A stretch of 64,000 bases of DNA from Flavobacteriales bacterium 34_180_T64. GTDB lineage: Bacteria > Bacteroidota > Bacteroidia > Flavobacteriales > Flavobacteriaceae. The position numbers and the translations under genes were made by a program. Of the stretch, positions 26,693 through 35,433 are shown piece after piece. Position 1 is the first letter of the stretch. Every line of letters starts with the position of its first letter. The stretch is from NCBI GenBank assembly GCA_002162765.1, contig MAAR01000016.1, positions 89,769-153,768 of the forward strand, written 5' to 3'. Below the pieces are notes generated by a model that saw nothing but the letters and a program-made list of their open reading frames with translations, was not told the origin of the DNA and searched no databases.

Positions 26693-27559
26693 TTACAGAT
26701 CTGTTAATCTACCATAAGTTTCTGGTCGTCTGTCTCTATAAAATTGCCAAGTAGAGCGCACTTCTTCAATAAGATCTAAATCGAATTCAGCAACCAATAA
26801 TTCGTCATCATCTCGAGATGCTTCTGCAAATATTTGTCCACGAGGGTCCACAAAATAGGACTGACCATAGAACTTTCCTAAATTCCATGGTTTCTCTTCT
26901 CCTACACGATTGATACAACCCATAAAATATCCATTCGCTGCGGCATGAGCTGGCTGTTCGAGTTTCCATAAGTATTCACTTAATCCAGCAACTGTTGCTG
27001 AAGGATTATAAACTATCTCAGCACCATTTAAGCCTAAAGCTCTCGCGCCATCTGGAAAATGCCTGTCATAACAAATGTAGACACCAACTTTAGCATATTT
27101 GGTCTGAAATACTGGATATCCCATATTGCCAGGTTTAAAGAAAAACTTTTCCCAAAATCCAGTAGTATGAGGAATATGATTTTTTCTATATTTCCCTAAA
27201 TATGTGCCATCTGCATCAATAACTGCAGCGGTATTATACAATACTCCAGGCGACTCTTTTTCATAAATAGGCACAATGATGACCATATTATGCTTCTTAG
27301 CCAATACCTGCATTTTTTCCGTAGTTGGGCCAGGAACTGATTCGGCCGATTCATACCATTTTCTATCCTGACCAGGACAAAAATAGGGTGTGTTAAATAT
27401 TTCTTGTAAACATAAAATTTGAACCCCTTGTCGTCCTGCTTCTTCTATATATGGAATATGCTTGTCATACATAGCATCCATAATTTCTTGAATCGTTCCT
27501 TCACCTTCCGTCATCGGAAGACTCATTTGAATCAATCCTGATTTTACTTTTCTTGGCAT
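26693..27559 (-). CDS. Beta-ureidopropionase (N-carbamoyl-beta-alanine amidohydrolase)
   Basis: This nitrilase-superfamily enzyme (288 residues) hydrolyses N-carbamoyl-beta-alanine to beta-alanine, CO2 and ammonia. The catalytic Glu-Lys-Cys triad is visible as LCLQEIFNTPYFC (Glu), GKYRKNHIPH (Lys) and VGVYICYDRHFPDGARALGL (Cys). The context, directly after dihydropyrimidinase and with PreAT in the same direction, decides between this and related amidases. It is flanked on both sides by palindromic repeats. Confidence 0.9.
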   Translation of the reverse strand: MPRKVKSGLIQMSLPMTEGEGTIQEIMDAMYDKHIPYIEEAGRQGVQILCLQEIFNTPYFCPGQDRKWYESAESVPGPTTEKMQVLAKKHNMVIIVPIYEKESPGVLYNTAAVIDADGTYLGKYRKNHIPHTTGFWEKFFFKPGNMGYPVFQTKYAKVGVYICYDRHFPDGARALGLNGAEIVYNPSATVAGLSEYLWKLEQPAHAAANGYFMGCINRVGEEKPWNLGKFYGQSYFVDPRGQIFAEASRDDDELLVAEFDLDLIEEVRSTWQFYRDRRPETYGRLTDL

Positions 27560-27575
27560 ATTTTTAATTTTTATA

Positions 27576-27657
27576 TTGTCATTCTGAGTTAAGCGAAGAA
27601 TCTCTAATTAATTATGAGATTCCTCGTCGTTCGTTCCTTTCTCTGTCGGAATGACAA
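27576..27657. repeat. Intergenic inverted repeat (GTCATTCCGA type)
   Basis: Arms 27576-27604 and 27616-27657 are imperfect reverse complements, each starting TTGTCATTC and ending GAATCTC. It lies directly upstream of the beta-ureidopropionase gene, between it and hydA. Confidence 0.75.
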
Positions 27658-27671
27658 GTTGTTATTATATG

Positions 27672-27707
27672 TTGTCATTGCGAGGCGTAAAACGACGCGG
27701 CAATCTC
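27672..27707. repeat. Single arm of a GTCATTGCGAGG repeat
   Basis: One arm (TTGTCATTGCGAGGCG... ending GCAATCTC) without a full partner, 15 bp from the preceding element. A short hairpin ATTCCGA-TTT-TCGGAAT follows at 27730-27746, close to the hydA stop, and may help end or stabilise the transcript. Confidence 0.65.
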
Positions 27708-27762
27708 TTATTTATAATAAGACTACCACATTCCGATTTTCGGAATTCACATTGACGTATTA

Positions 27763-29148
27763 TTATATTACTGTTTTCGATGTTTTTCCTCTCGGAATAA
27801 ATTGTCCATGACCTGCTGATAATTTGCAGTCTTCATTTTCAATTGCAATCTGACCTCTTAAGATTACGGTTTCTGTTTTTCCAATTACTTTCTGACCTTC
27901 ATATCCAGAATAGTCGCAGTTCATATGATGTGTTTCAACAGAAATCGTGTGTTCTTTTTTAGGATCGAAAATCACAATATCGGCATCACTACCAATCGCA
28001 ATAGTCCCTTTTCTTGGGTACATCCCAAATATTTTAGCGGCATTTGTTGAACTAACTTCTACATATTTGGTCAATGATATTTTTCCTTTATGCACACCTT
28101 CTGAAAACAGAAGTTCCATGCGATGCTCAATCGCTGGATGCCCATTTGGTATTTTTGAAAAATCATCCTTACCCATTTCTTTTTGTTCCCACATAAACGG
28201 ACAATGGTCTGTTCCTACTACTTGTATCAATCCTTGATTAATCCCAGACCATAATGCCTTTTGATCTTTCTTTTCTCGTAACGGTGGACTCATGACCCAT
28301 TTAGCGCCTTCAAAATCATTCTCATACAGTGAAGCATCTAAAATTAAATATTGTGTACAGGTTTCTACAAAGATTTTCTGATTGCGCTGTGTCGCTTTGC
28401 GAACAGCATTTAATGCACCTTCACAAGTCATGTGCACAATATAACCTGGACAACCTGTATAATGCAACATATCGGCGAAACGTCCAGATGCTTCGGCTTC
28501 TGTCACTTCAGGTTGTGATAAATAATGGTATAATGGCGACAGGTTTCCAAGCGCTCTATTTTTAGCAATTAATGAATCTATCATATCTCCATTGGTTGCA
28601 TGAACAGTCACTAAGCCTCCATGTTTTTCAACAACTTTCATAAGCTGCACCATTTGACCATCATCAATCATCAAAGCGCCTTTATAAGCCATGAACGTTT
28701 TAAATGACGTGATACCCTCTTCCTCAATCATTTGTACAACCTCCTTTGCTACAGCATCATTAAAATCGGTTACGGCCATATGGTATGAATAATCACCAAT
28801 GGCTTTCCCTTGTGATTTTTGCTGCCAAGTATTTAATGCACTATGAAGTGAATCTCCTTGAGTTTGTAAAATAAAATCAATCACCATAGTAGTTCCTCCA
28901 TGTAAAGCTGCTCGTGTACCCGTTTCATAATCATCACTAGAATACGTCCCCATGAATGGCATATCGAGATGCACATGAGGATCAATTCCTCCTGGAAATA
29001 CTAATCTATCAGAAGCATCTATGATTTTATCAGCTTGATAATTTAAGTCTTTTCCAATGGCTACAATTTTTTCACCTTCAGTATAGACATCTGCGATATA
29101 GCTTTCAGAAGCCGTTACTACACGGCCATTTTTTATTAAAATAGACAT
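27763..29148 (-). CDS. hydA: Dihydropyrimidinase
   Basis: This metal-dependent cyclic amidohydrolase (461 residues) opens dihydrouracil or dihydrothymine to the N-carbamoyl amino acid. Zinc-binding features are DPHVHLDMPF near residue 58, the lysine to be carbamylated in TSFKTFMAYKGALMIDD near residue 150, VHATNGDMID, IVHMTCEGAL and VGTDHCPF. The length matches D-hydantoinase/dihydropyrimidinase. It lies between the transporter genes and beta-ureidopropionase in pathway order. Confidence 0.92.
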   Translation of the reverse strand: MSILIKNGRVVTASESYIADVYTEGEKIVAIGKDLNYQADKIIDASDRLVFPGGIDPHVHLDMPFMGTYSSDDYETGTRAALHGGTTMVIDFILQTQGDSLHSALNTWQQKSQGKAIGDYSYHMAVTDFNDAVAKEVVQMIEEEGITSFKTFMAYKGALMIDDGQMVQLMKVVEKHGGLVTVHATNGDMIDSLIAKNRALGNLSPLYHYLSQPEVTEAEASGRFADMLHYTGCPGYIVHMTCEGALNAVRKATQRNQKIFVETCTQYLILDASLYENDFEGAKWVMSPPLREKKDQKALWSGINQGLIQVVGTDHCPFMWEQKEMGKDDFSKIPNGHPAIEHRMELLFSEGVHKGKISLTKYVEVSSTNAAKIFGMYPRKGTIAIGSDADIVIFDPKKEHTISVETHHMNCDYSGYEGQKVIGKTETVILRGQIAIENEDCKLSAGHGQFIPRGKTSKTVI

Positions 29149-29196
29149 TTTTAATATTGAATTTATAAGTTATTAGGTTCTTAAATTTACAAGTTT

Positions 29197-30711
29197 TTAA
29201 TCAGTATTATCAATTTTTAGTTCACTTATCGTTTTATTACTCGTTGAAACTTTACTTACTATCACTCCAATAATTATAGCCAAAACAAATGATGGACCAA
29301 GTTCTCCAAGTTTCTCAAAATAGATTCCTATACTATCCAAAGACGCAAACCCGAATTTGAAAAGGGGAACAGATAAAAATCCAGTTATCATAGAAGCAAT
29401 AGCTCCTTTTTCATTGAATTTACCCCAAAAAAGTGACAAAATAATTGTTGGACAAAAGGTAGCCGCAATTCCAGACCAGCCAAAAATAACAAACCAAAAG
29501 ATGGTCCTTTCTGGTGTTGTAACTGCAACGATCATCGCAACTCCTAATGCAAATATCGCCAGTAAAAATGTAATTATTTTGGAAATTCTCGCTAGTTCTT
29601 TTTCAGTTTTATTAGGCTTAAATATTTGTTGGTAAAAGTCTCTAGATATTGCACTAGAGGCTACTACTAAAAGAGAATCGATCGTAGACATGATTGCTGA
29701 TAAAACGGCTGCTATGTAAATTCCAATTAAAGTAAGTGGCATTATTTTTTCAACCAAAAGAGGCAGTACATTTTGTGCTCCATTCCCTAAAACGGTTTCA
29801 GGATCTGCATCAACTGATGTTAAAAGATATCTTCCGAAAATTCCAATAAGCACTGCGCAAACATCGGTAAGTATCGTAAATACAATAGCTACCCAACGTC
29901 CTTTTTTTATTTCTGTGGTACTTTTAATAGACATAAACCTCACAAATAGTTGAGGTGATCCCATAAACCCTAATCCAATACAAGCAAATCCTAAAATTGT
30001 AAATAAATTAATGGTACTAAATCCTCCTTCTCCCCAAATATTCAAAAATGAGGGATCCAATTTTACTAACTCTTGAGAAATAGAAACATCTGACGAAAAT
30101 GAATAATAGGCAACAATTGGTAGTGCGACTAAACCTATTAGCATAATTAAACCCTGAAATAAATCAGACCATGCTACTGCAACAAAGCCTCCTGAAAAGA
30201 TATACGTTAAGACTATAATAAAACCAACAATTGCTCCTGTATAATAATTCCAACCAAGAAAAGATTCAAAAGCAGTACCTGTAGCATCAATTTGTGCACT
30301 TACATAGATTACTACAAATAATGATAAAGCAGTTGCGGCAACAATACGTAAGGTATTCGTTTTAGATTTAAATCTACTTACCAAATAATCTGGAATCGTT
30401 ATTGAATTGTATTTATCTGAAAGTTTTTTGAATTTTTCAGCCATAAGAAACCACGCGACTGTGACTCCTAAAACTTCTCCTAGCACAACCCAAAAGGCTG
30501 AAACACCTACCATTGCTCCTAAACCTGTAAGTCCTAATAGCAGCCATGCAGATTCTCCTGTTGCTCTAGCAGAAAACGCCACAACCCAGAAGTTTAATTT
30601 TTTCCCGCCTACGTAATAATCTTTCGTGCTCTTAATCTTTTTAGACGCGAAATATCCAATTAAAAAAAGGATCGAAAAATAGATAAATAATATAATATAC
30701 TTTGTATTCAT
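29197..30711 (-). CDS. Sodium:solute symporter (SSS/PutP family)
   Basis: The 504-residue membrane protein has about 13 hydrophobic segments and SSS features: STKDYYVGGKKLNFWVVAFSARATGESAWLLLG near the start, the GFVAVAWSDLFQGLIML region, and LSAIMSTIDSLLVVASSAISRDFYQ near residue 345. It resembles proline-type symporters, but its place after the NCS1 gene (1 bp gap) in the pyrimidine cluster suggests uptake of a pyrimidine or its breakdown product. The substrate is inferred only. Confidence 0.85.
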   Translation of the reverse strand: MNTKYIILFIYFSILFLIGYFASKKIKSTKDYYVGGKKLNFWVVAFSARATGESAWLLLGLTGLGAMVGVSAFWVVLGEVLGVTVAWFLMAEKFKKLSDKYNSITIPDYLVSRFKSKTNTLRIVAATALSLFVVIYVSAQIDATGTAFESFLGWNYYTGAIVGFIIVLTYIFSGGFVAVAWSDLFQGLIMLIGLVALPIVAYYSFSSDVSISQELVKLDPSFLNIWGEGGFSTINLFTILGFACIGLGFMGSPQLFVRFMSIKSTTEIKKGRWVAIVFTILTDVCAVLIGIFGRYLLTSVDADPETVLGNGAQNVLPLLVEKIMPLTLIGIYIAAVLSAIMSTIDSLLVVASSAISRDFYQQIFKPNKTEKELARISKIITFLLAIFALGVAMIVAVTTPERTIFWFVIFGWSGIAATFCPTIILSLFWGKFNEKGAIASMITGFLSVPLFKFGFASLDSIGIYFEKLGELGPSFVLAIIIGVIVSKVSTSNKTISELKIDNTD

Positions 30712-30712
30712 G

Positions 30713-32386
30713 TTAGTTTGGTTTTTTCATTAGAAGACAATACAATACAAATGATATGATAAATCCTGTAAACCATGATAAGGAATACAAGAAATTTAAA
30801 GCAGGAACCCAATACCCAATCAACGCAGCAAATACACCAATAAACAATGCAATCATTGCTGCTTTATTGAAACCTGTTCTTTGATATGAATATTGACCAT
30901 CTTTCTTATATAATTCTGCAAGCTCTAACCGTTTCTTTCTAACCACATAGTAATCTGCAATTAGAATTCCAAGCACAGGACCTAATAAGCCGCTAACAAA
31001 TATTAAAAACCCAGCAATTTCGTCCAATAACCACCAAGGCATAATCAATATTCCGAAAATTCCTGTGATGGTACCACCAGTTTTAAAACTAATTTTCTTT
31101 GGCCATAAATTTGAAAAAGCATTGGAAGGCGCTATAACATTCGCAGCTATATTGGTACTTAGTGTTGCAATAATCATAAATATTTGCGCGACTATTACAA
31201 CCACAGGGTTTTTAAATTTAGCAATTAGTGACACTGGATCCCAAGGCGCATCATCAGCAATTAAAATATCTTTAAAATTTATAATAGCTGCACAGGTTAC
31301 AAAAATTCCAACAAATGAATACAGCATCATCGTTGCGGGCAACCCAATAAACTGTCCAGCCACCTGATCTTTTTGTGTAGACGCATAACGCGTGATGTCA
31401 GCAATACTAATAGACATCGTCGCCCAGAAGCCAACCATAGCAGTTAGCCAAAGCAAATAGCTCCAAAGTTTACTTCCAGAATTTCCCTCTGTATCTAAAA
31501 CGTTAGCATTAACAATACTTGATACGACTTCATTATTTCTGAATTGCACTTGAACATTTTCTGTATTTACAATTAATATCGGTTCCTCAGTAAAAGTTGT
31601 CCAAGAAGTATTTTCATCTGAGATAATATTATACTCCGTGACTTTTAAAACACCTTCTTTATCTTTTAAAACATTTAGATGCAATGTAGATGTATTTAAA
31701 AGGTCTTTATTCTTAGTTATTGTCGCTGCCGTTTTCTCAAGTTGAATACTCTGATCAAGAACTACCGAAAACCCATCAGCTTTTGCATAGCTCCAGTAAA
31801 TAAGCGCTACTCCCATAATTATTAATATAGGTGCAGAATAGGTTTCTAACCACTTAATGCTTTCGGTGCCTTTCCAGATAAAATACATATTGATGATCCA
31901 GAATATTCCAAAACCTACAAACTTACCAACAGACAAACCTAACTCACCTGTTGCTCCAGTAATAGCATTAAAAATGGCATAAATGGCTAATCCTCCAATC
32001 CATGTTTGAACACCAAACCAACCGCAGGCAATAATGCCTCTAGTGACTGATGCCAAATGCACACCTTTGGTTCCAAAAGCTGCGCGACCAATTACAGGAA
32101 ACGGAATACCATATTTCACACCAGCATGCCCATTAAGAACCATAGGAATGGTAATGATTAAATTAGCAAGTCCTATTATAATAAGTGCTTCATACCAATT
32201 CAATCCGGTTTTAATCATATATGAAGCCAAAAGATATGTTGGAATACAAACTGCCATACCAACCCAAATTGCAGCTAGATGCCATTTGCTCCATGTTCGT
32301 TGACTTGGCGGAACAGGTGCTAAATCTTCACTATATAATGGTGAATTGGAAACGTCTTCGTCTAATTCTACAATGTCTTTATTCAT
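30713..32386 (-). CDS. NCS1-family nucleobase transporter with large loop insertion
   Basis: The 557-residue protein belongs to the NCS1 (uracil/allantoin/hydantoin) transporter family: WSKWHLAAIWVGMAVCIPTYLLAS at the start, RAAFGTKGVHLASVTRGIIACGWFGVQTWIGG, and LTAMVGFWATMSISIADITRYA. Compared with usual members of about 480-500 residues it has an extra stretch of roughly 75-95 polar residues (about 210-305) between the fifth and sixth helices. With a cytoplasmic N terminus this would be periplasmic. Context indicates uptake of uracil, thymine or dihydropyrimidines. It is 3 bp after the aminotransferase gene. Confidence 0.88.
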   Translation of the reverse strand: MNKDIVELDEDVSNSPLYSEDLAPVPPSQRTWSKWHLAAIWVGMAVCIPTYLLASYMIKTGLNWYEALIIIGLANLIITIPMVLNGHAGVKYGIPFPVIGRAAFGTKGVHLASVTRGIIACGWFGVQTWIGGLAIYAIFNAITGATGELGLSVGKFVGFGIFWIINMYFIWKGTESIKWLETYSAPILIIMGVALIYWSYAKADGFSVVLDQSIQLEKTAATITKNKDLLNTSTLHLNVLKDKEGVLKVTEYNIISDENTSWTTFTEEPILIVNTENVQVQFRNNEVVSSIVNANVLDTEGNSGSKLWSYLLWLTAMVGFWATMSISIADITRYASTQKDQVAGQFIGLPATMMLYSFVGIFVTCAAIINFKDILIADDAPWDPVSLIAKFKNPVVVIVAQIFMIIATLSTNIAANVIAPSNAFSNLWPKKISFKTGGTITGIFGILIMPWWLLDEIAGFLIFVSGLLGPVLGILIADYYVVRKKRLELAELYKKDGQYSYQRTGFNKAAMIALFIGVFAALIGYWVPALNFLYSLSWFTGFIISFVLYCLLMKKPN

Positions 32387-32389
32387 AAA

Positions 32390-33724
32390 TTAATTACAAT
32401 ATTCATCAGCTATTGCTATGGCTTGCGAAACAATTTTTAAACCTTCATCAACTTCTTCTTTAGTAACATTTAAAGGTGGCGCAATAAATATCCAATTCCA
32501 ACGTACAAATGTGAACATTCCTAATTCTCTGATTTTAGATGCCATTCGAGAAGTGGCTTCCATTTCATGAGGTTTTGCATTCCAAGGGGTTGTAGGCTCT
32601 TTTGTTTCTCTATTTTTCACAAGCTCAATGCAACCTAATAAACCTGTATTTCTAAAGTCTCCAATTGATGGATGCTTTGTTTTTAATTTTTCAACTTCAG
32701 CTTCAATATACAATCCCATTTTAGCTGCGCGTTCCACCAAATTCTCTTCTTCAATAATTCGTATATTTTCTAATGCAGCAGCACACAAAGTTGGATGTGC
32801 TGAATATGTCAAACCTATTATCATTGGGTTATCGTTAAAATGTTCAGCAATTTCATCAGTCACTACGAGCCCGCCTAAGGGTAAATACCCTGAAGTCAAC
32901 CCCTTAGCTAGACACATGAAATCTGGTGTCACACCATGATGATCTATTCCAAACATTTTTCCCGTACGTCCAAAACCACTCATCACCTCATCATCAATCA
33001 TCATAATTCCATATTTGTCGCAGAGTTCACGAACGCGTTTCAAATACATTGGTGGATATTTTAAACATCCTGAAGATCCTGATTCGCCTTCAAATAATAT
33101 TGCGGCTATATTTTCTGGGTATTCCATTTGAACGACACGTTCCAAATGAGCCAAGGCACGATCTCCACATTGCGCTATTGAATCAGAGTCCCATGGACAG
33201 CGATATGCGTATGGATTTTCTACATGTACTACATTGGGCATTGCTTGGTTATCTACAGGAAATCGTCGAGGATCTCCACTAGCTGTAATTGCAGCATTTG
33301 TCGCACCATGATAGGCTCTATAATGTGTTATAATTTTATGCCGACCTGTATAGATTCGTGCCAACTTGATTGCATTTTCAATGGCTTCAGCTCCTCCAAG
33401 AGTAAAGAATGTTTTGGTTAAATTTCCGGGCGTAATTTCTGCAATTTTCTTTCCTAATTTCCCACGTACATCAGTAGCCATACCTGGATACACATAACTC
33501 ACTTCTTTCATTTGATTAGACACAGCTTCCGTAATACGCTGATCTCCATGACCTATATTCACATTCATGAGCTGAGACGAAAAATCTAAATATTTCTTAC
33601 CATCTCTATCGTATACATATGAGCCTTTCGCATGAGAAGCATTTATAGGATTTAATCCACCTTGCTTTGTCCAAGAAAATAAAGTATAATCGAGATTATC
33701 TTTTATAATTTGTTTGTTACTCAT
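32390..33724 (-). CDS. Class III aminotransferase, probable beta-alanine (omega-amino acid) transaminase
   Basis: This PLP enzyme (444 residues) has SSQLMNVNIGHGDQRI, FFTLGGAEAIENAIKLAR, YRAYHGATNAAITASGDPRR, IDDEVMSGFGRTGKMFG and the PLP lysine in CLAKGLTSGYLPLGG. The class acts on omega-amino groups. With upstream steps producing beta-alanine and the next gene encoding a CoA-acylating semialdehyde dehydrogenase, conversion of beta-alanine to malonate semialdehyde is the natural role; the amino acceptor is not evident from sequence. Confidence 0.87.
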   Translation of the reverse strand: MSNKQIIKDNLDYTLFSWTKQGGLNPINASHAKGSYVYDRDGKKYLDFSSQLMNVNIGHGDQRITEAVSNQMKEVSYVYPGMATDVRGKLGKKIAEITPGNLTKTFFTLGGAEAIENAIKLARIYTGRHKIITHYRAYHGATNAAITASGDPRRFPVDNQAMPNVVHVENPYAYRCPWDSDSIAQCGDRALAHLERVVQMEYPENIAAILFEGESGSSGCLKYPPMYLKRVRELCDKYGIMMIDDEVMSGFGRTGKMFGIDHHGVTPDFMCLAKGLTSGYLPLGGLVVTDEIAEHFNDNPMIIGLTYSAHPTLCAAALENIRIIEEENLVERAAKMGLYIEAEVEKLKTKHPSIGDFRNTGLLGCIELVKNRETKEPTTPWNAKPHEMEATSRMASKIRELGMFTFVRWNWIFIAPPLNVTKEEVDEGLKIVSQAIAIADEYCN

Positions 33725-33779
33725 TCACTATAACATATTGATTAATAATTAGTTGAAGAATTTTACATAAAGCAATAGA

Positions 33780-35249
33780 CTAACTCATCCAATTGGTTTG
33801 CGCTTCAGGATTCCACTTCGTTGTAGTTTTTTTATTCTGAGTCCAGAATTCTATTGAACTACGTCCTGTAATATCGCCAACTCCAAATTTAGATTCATTC
33901 CAACCTCCAAATGAAAAAGGCTCTCGAGGCACAGGAACACCAATATTTACGCCTATCATTCCGGCACTTGCGCGATCCATTACCTGTTTTGCTAAGCCTC
34001 CACTTTGAGTAAATACTGCGGCGGCATTTCCATAATTAGAACCGTTTTCAATTTCTAATGCTTCGTCTAAATCCTTAGCTCTAATAATTGAAATAACAGG
34101 GCCAAAAATTTCTTCGCGAGCAACTGACATGTCTGTAGTAACATGATCGATGATAGTTGGCCCTACATAAAATCCGCCTTCTTTTCCAGGAACTGTCGCA
34201 TTACGACCATCTAATAATATTTTAGCACCATCACGTTCAGCATCTGCTATATAACCTTCAATTCGTGCTTTAGCTTCAGCACTAATAACCGAACCTAAGT
34301 TCTCTCCAGGTACAATAGTCTTGGCATCTTCCACCATTCTATCAATAATATGTTGCACTTTATCAACGCCAACCATAACAGAAGCCGCCATACAACGTTG
34401 TCCTGCACAACCCGACATTGAAGCAACCACATTAGACGCGGTCATTTCGGGATTGGCATCAGGCAAGACTAGCAAATGATTTTTCGCACCTCCTAATGCT
34501 ACACAACGTTTTAAATTTGATGTTGCTCTTTTGTAGACTATCTTAGCCACTTTCGTAGAACCAACAAACGAAACTGCCTCAATGTTTGGATGATCACAAA
34601 TAGCTTCAACTACTTCTTTACCTCCATTAACAATATTAAATACGCCGTCAGGGAGGCCAGCCTCCTTTAGAAGTTCTGCCATCCGAACAGTGCTTAATGG
34701 CACTAATTCTGAAGGCTTCATAACCATTGTATTCCCAAGAACTAATGCATTAGGCAAGGTCCAATGTGGCACCATATTTGGGAAATTAAAAGGCGTTATA
34801 GAAGCGACAACACCAAGAGGTTTCCGTTCAATTCTACATTCTACACCTTTACTAACTTCTTGCACTTCATTTACCACTATCTGAGGCATAGAAACTGCAA
34901 ATTCACAGAGCTCCATACTTTTTTCTATTTCGGCCTTTGCCTCACCATATGTTTTACCATTTTCGAGCTGTACCAATTTGGTGAGCTCATCCATATTTTG
35001 CTCTAATAGATTTCTATATTTAAAAAAGATTTGCACACGTTCTTTAAAGGTCATTCCTGACCATTCAGGAAATGCCTGTTTTGCAGCTTGAACCGCTGCA
35101 TCAACATCATTTGTAGTTGATAGAGGAATGGTTGATATTTTACTACCATCAATTGGGCTCAAAACATCCATTGCGTTTTGACCATTTCTTTCAAATTTAC
35201 CGTTTATATAATTTTTTACTTCGGAAAGTGATTCACTTACATTCATCAT
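33780..35249 (-). CDS. mmsA: CoA-acylating (methyl)malonate-semialdehyde dehydrogenase
   Basis: This 489-residue aldehyde dehydrogenase is of the MmsA/IolA type. It shows ITPFNFPNMVPHWTLPNALVLGNTMVMKPSE, AVSFVGSTKVAKIVY and the active site GCAGQRCMAASVMVGV, where the catalytic cysteine is in the MMSDH context and not that of ordinary hydrolytic dehydrogenases. It would convert malonate semialdehyde to acetyl-CoA, or methylmalonate semialdehyde from thymine to propionyl-CoA. It is the first gene of the leftward pyrimidine transcript. Confidence 0.9.
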   Translation of the reverse strand: MMNVSESLSEVKNYINGKFERNGQNAMDVLSPIDGSKISTIPLSTTNDVDAAVQAAKQAFPEWSGMTFKERVQIFFKYRNLLEQNMDELTKLVQLENGKTYGEAKAEIEKSMELCEFAVSMPQIVVNEVQEVSKGVECRIERKPLGVVASITPFNFPNMVPHWTLPNALVLGNTMVMKPSELVPLSTVRMAELLKEAGLPDGVFNIVNGGKEVVEAICDHPNIEAVSFVGSTKVAKIVYKRATSNLKRCVALGGAKNHLLVLPDANPEMTASNVVASMSGCAGQRCMAASVMVGVDKVQHIIDRMVEDAKTIVPGENLGSVISAEAKARIEGYIADAERDGAKILLDGRNATVPGKEGGFYVGPTIIDHVTTDMSVAREEIFGPVISIIRAKDLDEALEIENGSNYGNAAAVFTQSGGLAKQVMDRASAGMIGVNIGVPVPREPFSFGGWNESKFGVGDITGRSSIEFWTQNKKTTTKWNPEAQTNWMS

Positions 35250-35298
35250 CAGGTTTCAGATTAATTTCATTAATATTTGAACAAAAAATAAGAATGCT

Positions 35299-35332
35299 TT
35301 AGAAATCTAATAGTCGAACTGAGGATTTCTAA
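35299..35332. promoter_or_regulatory. Inverted repeat upstream of the pyrimidine operon
   Basis: TTAGAAATC (35299-35307) and GATTTCTAA (35324-35332) form perfect 9-bp arms with a 16-bp spacer, 50-83 bp before the first gene of the cluster. No regulator gene is found in the cluster. It may be the operator of a distant regulator, or a chance AT-rich repeat. Confidence 0.35.
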
Positions 35333-35433
35333 TCACACTCTTATCAAATATAAGAAATATATATTAAAATGCTGTTATTATTGCGAGGTCAATAACAAAA
35401 TTGAAAGTAAGTTGAATGATTCTTAATTAGCGC

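Noticed and set aside
35378..35396. Possible remnant of the GTCATTGCGAGG repeat family (TTATTGCGAGGTC)
   Set aside because: Only about 10 bases match and no second arm or AATCT end is present.
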